Numbered from the stretch's first letter, positions 1 to 7,481 are shown. The stretch is 15,156 nucleotides of DNA from JAAZPG01 sp012797375 (GCA_937868205.1 CALMMC010000008.1:1-15156), one strand, 5' to 3'. A program made the numbers and translations. The notes: generated by a model not told the origin, from the sequence alone.

Positions 1-11
1 AACATGGTGGT

Positions 12-44
12 TCGTCGGCAGCGTCAGAGTTGTTTAAGAGACAG
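12..44 (+). other. Nextera Read-1 transposase adapter (sequencing artefact)
   Basis: These 33 bases match the Illumina Nextera Read-1 adapter (begins TCGTCGGCAGCGTC, ends AAGAGACAG) at 30 of 33 positions; the differences are at 29, 30 and 36. The match ends exactly where the infB reading frame becomes biological. Bases 1-11 precede the adapter, where index or flow-cell sequence would lie, and are not genomic either. In frame, the adapter encodes a spurious start and the residues MFKRQ, which should be removed from any infB protein derived from this contig. Confidence 0.96.
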
Positions 45-1757
45 ATCAAGGACCTGGCCGACCGGTTCAAAATCCGGCCCCGGGATCTGGCCGACAAGCT
101 CGCCGTCAAGGGGTACAACCTGGCGATCACCGATATCATCAGCCCCTCCCTGGCCGCTTCCCTGGCCAAGGATCTCAACATCGTTCTCGACATCGTCCCG
201 GTGGAGGAATCCTGCCGCCTGGAAGCGGCGGCCCGTCCGGAGCTGTTGGCCCATCGTCCGCCCGTCGTCACGATCATGGGACACGTCGACCATGGCAAGA
301 CCACGCTGCTGGACGCCATCCGCAAATCCAACCTGGTCGACCGGGAATCGGGCGGAATCACCCAGCACATCGGCGCCTATCAAGTGACCGTCAATAAAAA
401 GGCGATCACTTTCATCGACACGCCGGGCCATGAGGCCTTCACCCAGCTGCGGGCCCGGGGAGCCAAGGTGACGGATATCGTCATCCTGGTCGTGGCCGCC
501 GAGGAAGGGCTCATGCCCCAGACCCGGGAGGCGATCAATCACGCCAAGGCCGCCGGCGTCCCCCTGCTCGTGGCCATCAACAAGATCGACAAGCCCGAAG
601 CCAATCCGGACCGGATCAAGCGGGAGCTGCAAAAAGACGGATTGCTCGTGGAGGAATGGGGCGGCGATGTCATCAGCGTCGAGATCTCGGCCAAAGAACG
701 GAAAAACATTCCGGAGCTTCTCGATATGATCCTCCTGATGGCCGACGTTCTCGACTTGAAAGCCAATCCCTCCGCCCCGGCCCAGGGCGTCGTCCTCGAA
801 GCCCGGCTCGATCCCCGGAAAGGCCCGATGGCCACGGTTATCATCCAGAACGGGACGCTCCGGCCCGGGGACACCTTTCTTTCCGGAACGACGTTCGGCA
901 AGGTCCGAGCCATGACCGACGACCTCGGGCGGACGATGCCCGCGGCCGGACCGTCCTCGCCCGTGGAGATCCTGGGATACTCCGATGTCCCCCGGGCCGG
1001 CGATTTCCTCCAGGTCCTGCCGGACCTGGAGACGGCCCGGCGCATCGCCGGACAAAGAAAGGAAGCGGCCGCCAAGGCCGAACCGCAAAGACAAGAGGCC
1101 GTCGCCTCGCTCGACGACCTTTTCCGCAAGGTTGAAACCGGCGCGGCCAAGGAGCTTCCCTTGATCATCCGGGCCGACGTCCAGGGCTCGATCGAGGTCC
1201 TGACCGGGCTTCTCCCTTCCCTCGGAACCGATAAGGTCAAGATCCGCATCATCCAAGCGGCCACCGGCTCGATCAACGAATCGGACATTGTCCTAGCCCA
1301 GACGACCCAGGCCATCATCATCGGATACAACATCAAGCCGTCCCCGAAGATCCTGGAGACGGCCGGCAAGGAGAACGTCGAGATCCGGACCTACAAGATC
1401 ATCTACCAGCTCACCGACGACATCAAGAAGGCCCTGACCGGGCTTCTCGAGCCGGTGATCAAGGAAACGTTCCTGGGCCGGGCCCAGGTCCGGAAGATCT
1501 TCCGGATCCCCAAGGTCGGCACGATCGCCGGCTGCTATGTCCTGGAGGGCAAGATCGCCCGCAGCGCTGAAATCCGCGTCATCCGGGCCGGGATCGCCGT
1601 CCACAAGGGCCGGCTCTCCTCCCTCAAGCACGTCAAGGAGAACGTCAACGAGATCAAGGCCGGGTACGAATGCGGACTCGGCCTGGCCAACTTCAAAGAC
1701 GTCCAGGAAGGCGATCTCATCGAGGCCTTCCAGATCGAAAAAGTCAGCGCCGTCTGA
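45..1757 (+). CDS. infB: Translation initiation factor IF-2 (5'-truncated)
   Basis: IF-2 is the GTPase that places initiator fMet-tRNA on the 30S subunit and promotes 50S joining in the cytoplasm. The frame enters from the adapter, so the true start and most of the variable N-terminal region are missing. About 570 residues remain, against roughly 700-900 or more in full-length proteins. Counting from the first genomic codon, an IF2_N-type helical domain covers about residues 1-50. The GTPase domain follows: G1 GHVDHGKT (about 79-86), G3 DTPGHE (125-130), G4 NKID (179-182) and a G5-like SAK (215-217). Domain II, the IF-2 core and the fMet-tRNA-binding C-terminal domain continue to the end without a frameshift. 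The gene is followed after 14 bases by ylxP, the usual order. nusA probably lies upstream, off the contig. Identification is secure. Confidence 0.98.
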   Translation: MKDLADRFKIRPRDLADKLAVKGYNLAITDIISPSLAASLAKDLNIVLDIVPVEESCRLEAAARPELLAHRPPVVTIMGHVDHGKTTLLDAIRKSNLVDRESGGITQHIGAYQVTVNKKAITFIDTPGHEAFTQLRARGAKVTDIVILVVAAEEGLMPQTREAINHAKAAGVPLLVAINKIDKPEANPDRIKRELQKDGLLVEEWGGDVISVEISAKERKNIPELLDMILLMADVLDLKANPSAPAQGVVLEARLDPRKGPMATVIIQNGTLRPGDTFLSGTTFGKVRAMTDDLGRTMPAAGPSSPVEILGYSDVPRAGDFLQVLPDLETARRIAGQRKEAAAKAEPQRQEAVASLDDLFRKVETGAAKELPLIIRADVQGSIEVLTGLLPSLGTDKVKIRIIQAATGSINESDIVLAQTTQAIIIGYNIKPSPKILETAGKENVEIRTYKIIYQLTDDIKKALTGLLEPVIKETFLGRAQVRKIFRIPKVGTIAGCYVLEGKIARSAEIRVIRAGIAVHKGRLSSLKHVKENVNEIKAGYECGLGLANFKDVQEGDLIEAFQIEKVSAV

Positions 1758-1771
1758 AGGGGGCGCGGGTC

Positions 1772-2053
1772 ATGGTCGTCGGCCTTCTGCTGGTGGAAAT
1801 CCATTTTCCGCACAGCCGGTCCTTGAAAGACAAGCGCCGGGAGCTTTCCGGCCTCAAGGCCCGGATCAAGAGCCGTTTCAACGCGGCCGTGGCCGAGATC
1901 GATTTTCACGAAAAATGGCAGCGGACGGCCGTGGGCGTCGTCACCCTCAACCATGATCACCTCGTCGTCGAGCAGGTCCTCGAGTCCGTCCGAAAGGACA
2001 TCGAGAGCCACGTCCAGGGCGAGATCCTGAGCGCGGAAACGAGGTATTTCTAA
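1772..2053 (+). CDS. ylxP: DUF503 family protein (YlxP-like)
   Basis: This is a 93-residue protein of the DUF503/YlxP family, small alpha/beta proteins found almost always between infB and rbfA. The molecular role is not firmly established; position points to ribosome maturation or translation initiation. The N-terminus MVVGLLLVEIHFP followed by SLKDKR is typical of the family, as is the later stretch FHEKWQRTAVG. The frame is open upstream to 1670, but that part overlaps infB and has no family resemblance. The ATG at 1772 gives the family's usual length and has a purine-rich AAGGGGG (1757-1763) about eight bases upstream. The stop is followed by one base and then the rbfA start, so the two are probably translationally coupled. 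Confidence 0.93.
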   Translation: MVVGLLLVEIHFPHSRSLKDKRRELSGLKARIKSRFNAAVAEIDFHEKWQRTAVGVVTLNHDHLVVEQVLESVRKDIESHVQGEILSAETRYF

Positions 2054-2054
2054 G

Positions 2055-2414
2055 ATGCGGACGGAATCCCGCCGGCAGAAGAGGATGGCCAGCCTTCTTA
2101 GGGAGGCCTTGAGCACGGTTCTTCCGGCGGAATTGAGGCCGTATTCTTCCTCCCTGGTCTCGGTGACCCGGGTTGAAGTCCCGGCCGACCTTCGGACGGC
2201 CCGCGTCCTTCTGAGCGTCTTCGGCCCGGCCGATCCGGAGGAGGTCCGCGGACACCTCGAGCGCCGGACGGGGGCCATCCGTCATCGTCTTGCCGCGGCC
2301 GCCGAATTCAAGTATAATCCGCAGCTTGTTTTCGTGATCGACGCCTCGGCCGATACGGTCGAGCGGATTTCACGGATTGTGGCCGAGAATGCCCATGACG
2401 ATAAAACCCGTTGA
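2055..2414 (+). CDS. rbfA: 30S ribosome-binding factor RbfA
   Basis: RbfA is a cold-shock-associated assembly factor that binds immature 30S subunits near the 16S rRNA 5' helix and assists late maturation. The 119 residues fit the family's usual length of about 110-130. The opening (RTESRRQKRMASLLREALSTVL) is the typical basic helix with RxxR-type spacing. It is followed by a KH-like fold with a VTRVEVPADLRTARVLLSVFG core and a C-terminal PQLVFVIDAS strand. The start follows the ylxP stop by one base and the 3' end overlaps the next gene by about 20 bases, so it belongs to a tightly packed infB operon. No anomalies are seen. Confidence 0.96.
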   Translation: MRTESRRQKRMASLLREALSTVLPAELRPYSSSLVSVTRVEVPADLRTARVLLSVFGPADPEEVRGHLERRTGAIRHRLAAAAEFKYNPQLVFVIDASADTVERISRIVAENAHDDKTR

Positions 2415-3378
2415 CGAGATCGTCCGGAAGATCCGCGACTGCCGGCGCCTGGCCGTGACGTCCCATCTCCGGCCCGACGGCGATTCCCTCTGCTCCGGCC
2501 TGGCCCTGGTCGAGGCGTTCGAGGGGATGGGCAAGACCGCCGATTATGTCATCACCGACCCGATCCCCGTCCCCTTCAACACGTTTTCCGATTTCCGCCG
2601 CATCCGGGTCGGCCAATTGGCCTCGACGGGCTACGACGCGGTCGTTCTTCTGGAATGCGCCGACGTCTCCCGCTCCGGGCAGACCGGCTTGGACGGCTAT
2701 TTCAAAATCAACATCGACCACCACTATTCCAACAGCCATTACGCCGACATCAACTGGGTCGACGCCGAGGCGCCGGCCGTCGCCGAGCTCGTTCTCGACT
2801 TATGCGAAACCGCCGGCCTCGCCCTGACGCCGTCGATCGCCAACCACCTTTATTGCGCCATCGTTTCCGACACGGGATCGTTCCAGTTTTCCAACACCAC
2901 CGCCCGGGCCTTCGCCGCCTGCCACAAGTTGGTCCTGGCCGGAGCCCGCCCGATCGAAACGAGCGAAGCCCTCTTCCATAACAACCGGCCGGAAAAAATC
3001 ATCCTCCTGGGCCGGGTTCTCTCGACTCTCCGGCTCAACGCCGCCGGAACGATCGCCCAGATCGGGATGTTCCGGAAGGATTTGATCGAGCTCAACCTCC
3101 GGCAGGTCGACACGGAAGACATCACCACCCTGGCCCGATCGATCATGGGCGTCCGGGTCGTCCTCTTTTTCAAGGAAATGGAGCCCGACGTCTTCCGGGT
3201 CAGCATCCGGTCCAAGGGCGAGGCCCACGCGGCCGGGATCGCCGAACACTTCGGGGGCGGCGGCCACGCCCACGCCGCCGGCTTCACGGTGTACGGCCCG
3301 TTTCCGATCATTTCGGCCGAGGTGATGGCCTCGGTCGAAAATCTCCTGGACGCCCCCGCCTCCTCGGGCTCCCGCTGA
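2395..3378 (+). CDS. nrnA: DHH-family phosphoesterase, NrnA-like nanoRNase / pAp phosphatase
   Basis: NrnA-type DHH/DHHA1 enzymes degrade 2-5-nucleotide RNAs and often dephosphorylate 3'-phosphoadenosine 5'-phosphate, using a two-metal (usually Mn) site. From the chosen start the protein has 327 residues, the normal size. Metal-site motifs are intact: HLRPDGDS (H24, D28, D30), an Asp in LLECADVS (D90), the DHH motif (108-110) and SDTGSF (D160). The C-terminal DHHA1 substrate-binding motif GGGGHAHAAGF is at about 288-298. Possible starts are TTG 2377, ATG 2389 and ATG 2395. I prefer 2395 because GAGA (2385-2388) sits six bases upstream and the protein then begins MTIKPVDEIV; ATG 2389 is nearly as good. 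It overlaps the rbfA end. rbfA-nrnA-truB is a common order. pAp versus nanoRNA preference cannot be told from sequence. Confidence 0.93.
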   Translation: MTIKPVDEIVRKIRDCRRLAVTSHLRPDGDSLCSGLALVEAFEGMGKTADYVITDPIPVPFNTFSDFRRIRVGQLASTGYDAVVLLECADVSRSGQTGLDGYFKINIDHHYSNSHYADINWVDAEAPAVAELVLDLCETAGLALTPSIANHLYCAIVSDTGSFQFSNTTARAFAACHKLVLAGARPIETSEALFHNNRPEKIILLGRVLSTLRLNAAGTIAQIGMFRKDLIELNLRQVDTEDITTLARSIMGVRVVLFFKEMEPDVFRVSIRSKGEAHAAGIAEHFGGGGHAHAAGFTVYGPFPIISAEVMASVENLLDAPASSGSR

Positions 3379-3386
3379 CCGCCGGC

Positions 3387-4289
3387 ATGGACGGGCTCCT
3401 CCTCCTCCGCAAACCCTCCGGCCCCACGTCCCACGATTGCGTCGTTCGTCTCCGGAAAATTCTCGGGGAGAAAAGAATCGGCCATTTCGGCACGCTCGAT
3501 CCATTCGCCGAGGGACTTCTTTTAGCCGGGATCGGAAAGGCGACCCGCCTGTTCCCGTTTTTCGGAACGATCGGCAAAACCTACGAAGGCGTAATCCGTC
3601 TCGGCCAAGCAACCGATACCTACGACCGGACCGGAACGGCCCTGGGCCCGGCGGCCGATTCCCTGCCCGCGGAGGAGGACGTCCTCCGGGCCATGGCCCG
3701 CTTTCGGGGCGATCTCATTCAGTTGGCTCCGCCGTTTTCGGCCAAGAAGCTGGCCGGCAAGCCCCTGTACGTCTACGCCCGCGGCGGCGCCGAGGTCGAG
3801 CGCCGCCCGGCGGCCGTCCGCGTCGACCGGTTTGAGCTTCGGTCATACGCCCCGCCTGACATCGATTTCGAGGTTTCCTGCTCGGCCGGAACCTATGTCC
3901 GTTCCCTGGCCCACGACCTGGGCGCGGACCTGGGCTGCGGCGCCCATCTCCACCGCCTCGTCCGGACGGCCATGGGCAAATACAGGCTGGATGAAGCCAA
4001 AACCCCGGAGGAAATCGAGGCGGCCGCCGCCGCCGGACGCTTTGAGGCGTTTTTGATTCCGCCGGAAGGCCTTCTGGAGGACCTTCCGGCGGTTTCGGTG
4101 ACGGCCGCGGGGCGGGCCTTGGTCAGGAACGGACGGGCGATCGGCCTTTTCGGATCGGCCGTCGCCGTCCGGCCCGAGCCGGCTCCGGCCCCCGGGGCCG
4201 TCCTCCGCCTTTTCGACCCGGAAAACCGCCTGATCGCCCTGGCCCGGATCAAGGAAAACGAGGCGGCGCCTTTCCTCGTCTTGATTTAA
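3387..4289 (+). CDS. truB: tRNA pseudouridine(55) synthase TruB
   Basis: TruB isomerises U55 in the T-loop of elongator tRNAs to pseudouridine and also acts as a tRNA-folding chaperone. The 300-residue protein contains motif II, HFGTLDPFAEGLL, with the catalytic aspartate at D38. It also has the N-terminal KPSGPTSHD element, the GKTYEG strand, the YVYARGG region, and the CSAGTYVRSLAHDLG motif typical of TruB and TruA. The C-terminal part (about 230-300) is shorter and more divergent, as is common. ATG 3387 lies eight bases after the nrnA stop; there is no strong SD, so coupling to nrnA is likely. In many bacteria ribF or rpsO follows; here two DUF507 genes follow instead. Confidence 0.96.
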   Translation: MDGLLLLRKPSGPTSHDCVVRLRKILGEKRIGHFGTLDPFAEGLLLAGIGKATRLFPFFGTIGKTYEGVIRLGQATDTYDRTGTALGPAADSLPAEEDVLRAMARFRGDLIQLAPPFSAKKLAGKPLYVYARGGAEVERRPAAVRVDRFELRSYAPPDIDFEVSCSAGTYVRSLAHDLGADLGCGAHLHRLVRTAMGKYRLDEAKTPEEIEAAAAAGRFEAFLIPPEGLLEDLPAVSVTAAGRALVRNGRAIGLFGSAVAVRPEPAPAPGAVLRLFDPENRLIALARIKENEAAPFLVLI

Positions 4290-4319
4290 GCCGGACTTTT
4301 GTTGTATCGTATTCTGGAA

Positions 4320-4598
4320 ATGAGACTTAACAAGAACCAGATCGATCATCTTGCCGGGATGATCCTGCGCAATTTGCTGAAAGAAGGCAAAATTCTGGCC
4401 GAAAACAAGGAACGTGTCCTCGAGGAGATCACCGTTCAAATCACCGAGGAATTCCAGAAAGAGGACCGCCTCGACGTGGAAGTCCGGGAAATTCTCACAA
4501 AACACATGGAAAAAATCCGCCGGGAGAACTTGGAATATCAAACCATGTTCCGGATGATTAAAACCAAGCTGGCCCGGGAACGGAACATCGTCCTATGA
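4320..4598 (+). CDS. DUF507 family protein (first of tandem pair)
   Basis: This 92-residue, charged, mostly helical protein belongs to the DUF507 family, whose function is unknown. Recognition rests on the MRLNKNQIDHLAGMILRNLL opening and the ITEEFQKEDRLDVEVREIL region, in which a basic N-terminal helix is followed by acidic amphipathic helices. There is no signal peptide, membrane span or catalytic motif. The frame extends upstream to a TTG at 4299, but the family normally begins at the M-[RK]-L found at 4320. No clear SD precedes it. It lies 30 bases after truB and overlaps the second DUF507 gene by ATGA. Family assignment is good; a role linked to translation is only suggested by the operon. 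Confidence 0.85.
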   Translation: MRLNKNQIDHLAGMILRNLLKEGKILAENKERVLEEITVQITEEFQKEDRLDVEVREILTKHMEKIRRENLEYQTMFRMIKTKLARERNIVL

Positions 4599-4885
4599 GC
4601 AGCCGCCTGTCCCGGGAAAAAATCAATTATCTGAGCACCAGGATTCTGGAAGTTCTCTCGAAAAACGACACGGTCGAGTACCTTGACGAGCCGAACGAGG
4701 TGCGCTTGTCGATCGTCCGGGCGATCGAGGAGGAGATGCGCCTCTACGACCAGCTCGACAAGAAAGCGACCGATAAGATCCAATCCCAGAAAAAGCCGAT
4801 CGAGGAAGGCAGCCGGGAGTGGGAGATCCTCTACCGCAAGTACTATAACGAAGAGCTGTCGAAGCTCGGCAAGCTCTCCGAATAA
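4595..4885 (+). CDS. DUF507 family protein (second of tandem pair)
   Basis: This is a 96-residue DUF507 protein of unknown function. Its opening (MSSRLSREKINYLSTRILEVL) parallels that of the upstream gene, followed by an acidic stretch (YLDEPNEVRLSIVRAIEEEMR) and a C-terminal WEILYRKYYNEELSKLG segment. The ATG overlaps the preceding stop in an ATGA arrangement, so the two proteins are probably translationally coupled and made together. The two copies are clearly diverged: N-termini are comparable while the C-termini differ. A heterodimer is plausible but unproven. This is the last gene of the plus-strand operon, and no intrinsic terminator with a T-run is visible downstream. Confidence 0.85.
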   Translation: MSSRLSREKINYLSTRILEVLSKNDTVEYLDEPNEVRLSIVRAIEEEMRLYDQLDKKATDKIQSQKKPIEEGSREWEILYRKYYNEELSKLGKLSE

Positions 4886-5050
4886 GCCGATCCGTCCGTC
4901 CCCTCGGTCCCCTGTCCCGGGGATGATTCCGTCCCCCCGTCTCTCGATCCTTCCCGCCGACGGCGATCGTTCGAAGACCGCCGAAACAAGCGTCGCTGAA
5001 AAGCCGGGATGGACGGGATTTCGGCCGCGGTCGACTCCCGGAGAAAGGCC
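4886..5050. other. Intergenic gap between convergent genes
   Basis: These 165 bases separate the end of the DUF507 pair from the 3' end of rmlD on the opposite strand. I see only weak GC stems, for example TCCCC with GGGGA near 4910-4925, none followed by a T-run on the plus strand. No start with a convincing SD and no RNA gene is apparent. Termination of the plus-strand operon is probably Rho-dependent or lies further on. Confidence 0.5.
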
Positions 5051-5061
5051 CTACCGGGCCG
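5044..5061 (-). terminator. Weak possible terminator at rmlD stop
   Basis: Read on the minus strand, a short GGCCC / GGGCC stem with a four-base loop straddles the rmlD stop codon and is followed by TTTCTCC. The stem is only five pairs and the T-run is interrupted, so this is a tentative call. Confidence 0.25.
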
Positions 5062-5926
5062 GCGAGGGGGGGGAAGCGTCCTTGAGATAGGCGGCCAGGG
5101 CGTCCCGCCAGAAGGAAAAAGGAGTCAGCCCGGTTTCTTTCATCCGGGCGTTTTCAAGAACGGAATACGCCGGCCGGCGGGCCTTGGCCCCCAGGGCCGC
5201 CGAATCCACAGAAACGATGATCGACGGATCCCGGCCGGACAGCTCGAAAACCGCCCGGGCGAAATCCGCCCAGGAACACGATCCCTCGGCGGTCATGTGA
5301 TAAAGGCCGTAGGCGTCGGTCCGGAGGAGCTCGGCGATCCGCGCGGCCAGCTCGGCCGTCGTCGTCGGAGTAACGACCTGGTCGTCGACGACCCGGATTT
5401 CCTTCCGTCCGGACTCGGCCGCCTGGAGCATCGCGGCCACGAAATGCCGTCCCTTTTCCCGGCAGCCGGCCTTCCCGTAAAGCCCGCAGGTCCGGATGAC
5501 GAAGGCCCGCCCCGCGTACGCCCGGACGAAATGCTCTCCAGCCAGCTTCGACGCCGCGTACACGCTGAGCGGCCCGGGAGGGTCCTGTTCGACGTACGGC
5601 GTCCTCTTCTCCCCGTCAAAGACATAATCCGTGCTGAAATGGACGAGAACGGCGTCCAGCTCCCGGGCTGTCCGGGCCAAGTCCCGGACGGCGATCGCGT
5701 TGACGGCGAAGGCCGCCTCGGGCCGGTCCTCGCATTCATCCACCCGGTGGAAGGCGGCGGTGTTGACGATGGCGTCGGGACCGATGAGGGAAAGCTTCCC
5801 GGCCGTTTCCTCCGCCCGGGTGACGTCGAACTCCGGCCAAAACAAGGGAACGACCTCGTGGCCTTTCAAGGCCGTCCTCAGGTCGGTGCCCAACTGTCCG
5901 TCCGCCCCGATCAGCGCGATTTTCAT
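5051..5926 (-). CDS. rmlD: dTDP-4-dehydrorhamnose reductase (RmlD/RfbD family)
   Basis: RmlD reduces dTDP-4-dehydro-L-rhamnose to dTDP-L-rhamnose with NAD(P)H, the last step of the rhamnose donor pathway for cell-surface glycans. The 291-residue protein is an extended short-chain dehydrogenase. It has a Rossmann motif GADGQLG (7-13), HFSTDYVFDG (96-105) and the catalytic pair Y123/K127 in SVYAASK. A later VVDDQVVTPT segment is typical of the substrate region. Length is normal. The start is fixed by the conserved MKIALIGADGQLG opening. There is no SD: the eight-T tract of the preceding gene's terminator ends four bases before the ATG, so expression must rely on read-through or a leaderless transcript. 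rmlA, rmlB and rmlC are not in the window. A related sugar-nucleotide reductase is possible. Confidence 0.93.
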   Translation of the reverse strand: MKIALIGADGQLGTDLRTALKGHEVVPLFWPEFDVTRAEETAGKLSLIGPDAIVNTAAFHRVDECEDRPEAAFAVNAIAVRDLARTARELDAVLVHFSTDYVFDGEKRTPYVEQDPPGPLSVYAASKLAGEHFVRAYAGRAFVIRTCGLYGKAGCREKGRHFVAAMLQAAESGRKEIRVVDDQVVTPTTTAELAARIAELLRTDAYGLYHMTAEGSCSWADFARAVFELSGRDPSIIVSVDSAALGAKARRPAYSVLENARMKETGLTPFSFWRDALAAYLKDASPPSPAR

Positions 5927-5930
5927 GATG

Positions 5931-5966
5931 AAAAAAAAGCCGCCCCGCCGTTCAGGCGGGGCGGCT
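5931..5966 (-). terminator. Intrinsic terminator of the PKD-protein gene
   Basis: On the minus strand an 11-bp perfect GC stem (GCCGCCCCGCC with GGCGGGGCGGC; arms 5955-5965 and 5939-5949, loop of five bases) is followed by eight consecutive T at 5938-5931. An additional A-T pair extends the stem. It lies 22 bases beyond the stop of the PKD-type gene and directly in front of the rmlD start codon. Confidence 0.93.
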
Positions 5967-5987
5967 GGGAAATCTCACCCGCGCGGC

Positions 5988-7466
5988 TCAGAAGATGTAC
6001 AGGAAACCGAGCAGAAGCTTGTAGTGATCGTCGACCGGGCGATCGGAGGTCAGGACGGGAATCCGGGCCTCGGCGAAGATCGAGCCGGCCGATGTGTAAT
6101 GGTTGAAGATGTTGACGCCGAACTGGCCGACCAGGTCGATGCCGCTCTTCCGCGTTTCCTGCTCCTTCGTCGTGTATCCCAATCCCGCGCCCACGTAAAC
6201 GGACGGGCCGAGATGCAGGTTGGCCGTGACGTTGCCCATGAAGAAGACTTTCCAAGGATCGCCCTGGGAGGGGATGGCCGGGCCCATGGTCAGGACGATG
6301 TCCATCAGATCGGGAACCACGCCCCAGAGCATGCCGACGCGGCCGAAGAAGAATCCCGTGTAGGTTCCGCGGGCCAGGAGGCCGCCGATTTCGGCCACCC
6401 AGAAGAATCTCTTCTGGGTGACGTCGAAGGTAAGGTGGCAGGGATCGGCCGTGGAGGAGGCGGCGCCCATGTCGTCGAACACGGAGACGTTGACGCCGTA
6501 TTTGCCGGCCTTGGTGAAGACCTTCTGCCAGGTGAACGGCTTGGCGTTGGCCGTGTAAGAGTCGATGACGTTGCCCGTTTCATCGGTGATCTCGAAGACC
6601 GCCTTCACCAGCTGGCCGTCGGGATCGGTCGAGCCGTTGGCGTCGAAGGTGATCGGCTTGCCGACATAATCCTCGCAGGGGAGGCAGGACGTCCAGAGCT
6701 TGCAGGTCGGCGGGGCGTTGATATAGGCCGTGACTTCGCAGGGATTCGACGAGGCGACGCCGTCGGCGTTGACGGCCGCGCCTTTGAAGACATACGAGCC
6801 GGCCTTGTCGAAGGAGGTCTGCCACTTGCAGTCGGCCGGGGTCAGATTCCGGTCGGCGATCTTGACGCCCTGGGCGTCGAAGATCTCGACCGTCATCGAG
6901 GCCGCGTTCTGGGTCCCGCACATGTCGATGACGACGGGCTCGTTGAGATTCGCCTTCATCGGGTTGACCACGAGCAGGCAGGTCGCCGGCGGAGCCGGCG
7001 GAATCACGTCGACCGCTTTGTACAAGGCCAGGTTGCCGCAGGGACGGGGCATGGCGTACGTGTACAGCTTGGTCGGGGTTTTCACGTCAAAAAGGAAGAC
7101 GTCGAGAGGTTTTTTCCCGGCCCATTCAACATCGGTCCAAACCTTGACCTTTCCGCCCAAGCGGAAGAACATCCAGGCGAATTTTTCCCCGGCCGGAAGG
7201 GAGGCTTCAGTGAAAATACCGTCCTTCAAGGCTTGGAGGACGGGCTCGTAAAGATCGCCCTGTCCAACCTGATCCATGCCGATCTTGATGTCGCCGGCGT
7301 ATTTATCGGCCAGCGTTTTCATGACCTCGGCCGTCGGGACCTTGCCCTTGATCCGGACAAAGGTATTGGAGCCGGTTCGCCGCCATTTCTTGGTTTCGGC
7401 GTAAGACGTGACCAGGCCGAAAGCGAGGAGAACAATCAAAAAGACCGTCAGCTTCTTGGATTTCAC
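5988..7466 (-). CDS. Secreted PKD-like, cysteine-rich putative outer-membrane protein
   Basis: I do not recognise this as a named protein. Its 492 residues start with a Sec signal peptide (basic MKSKK, hydrophobic 6-20, probable cleavage after SYA at 23). An N-terminal domain (about 26-150) precedes two PKD/Ig-like repeats at about 161-250 and 252-349. The second has the PKD hallmark PITFDANGSTDPDGQ, and both share a WQxxFxKAGxY segment. The C-terminal region (about 350-492) alternates aromatic and Gly-rich strands and ends in Phe, as outer-membrane barrels do. Nine cysteines (143, 163, 183, 213, 243, 255, 261, 264, 343) cluster in the repeats and suggest disulfides. The start is GTG at 7466 because AAGGAGGG lies seven bases upstream. 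It is monocistronic, with its own candidate promoter and terminator. A surface or envelope-anchoring role is inferred. Confidence 0.8.
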   Translation of the reverse strand: MKSKKLTVFLIVLLAFGLVTSYAETKKWRRTGSNTFVRIKGKVPTAEVMKTLADKYAGDIKIGMDQVGQGDLYEPVLQALKDGIFTEASLPAGEKFAWMFFRLGGKVKVWTDVEWAGKKPLDVFLFDVKTPTKLYTYAMPRPCGNLALYKAVDVIPPAPPATCLLVVNPMKANLNEPVVIDMCGTQNAASMTVEIFDAQGVKIADRNLTPADCKWQTSFDKAGSYVFKGAAVNADGVASSNPCEVTAYINAPPTCKLWTSCLPCEDYVGKPITFDANGSTDPDGQLVKAVFEITDETGNVIDSYTANAKPFTWQKVFTKAGKYGVNVSVFDDMGAASSTADPCHLTFDVTQKRFFWVAEIGGLLARGTYTGFFFGRVGMLWGVVPDLMDIVLTMGPAIPSQGDPWKVFFMGNVTANLHLGPSVYVGAGLGYTTKEQETRKSGIDLVGQFGVNIFNHYTSAGSIFAEARIPVLTSDRPVDDHYKLLLGFLYIF

Positions 7467-7473
7467 GATAAAG

Positions 7474-7481
7474 CCCTCCTT
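7474..7481 (-). promoter_or_regulatory. Strong Shine-Dalgarno site of the PKD-protein gene
   Basis: AAGGAGGG on the minus strand, seven bases before the GTG at 7466, fixes a non-ATG start for the secreted PKD-type protein and suggests strong translation. Confidence 0.85.

Noticed and set aside
24..1256. Minus-strand open frame of 410 codons antisense to infB
   Set aside because: It is a mirror of GC-rich infB codons, starts or ends within adapter-affected sequence, and shows no recognisable motif or SD.
2377..2394. Upstream TTG start for the DHH phosphoesterase
   Set aside because: TTG 2377 adds MWPRMP with no family resemblance and a deeper overlap with rbfA; ATG 2395 (or 2389) is better placed relative to GAGA at 2385-2388.
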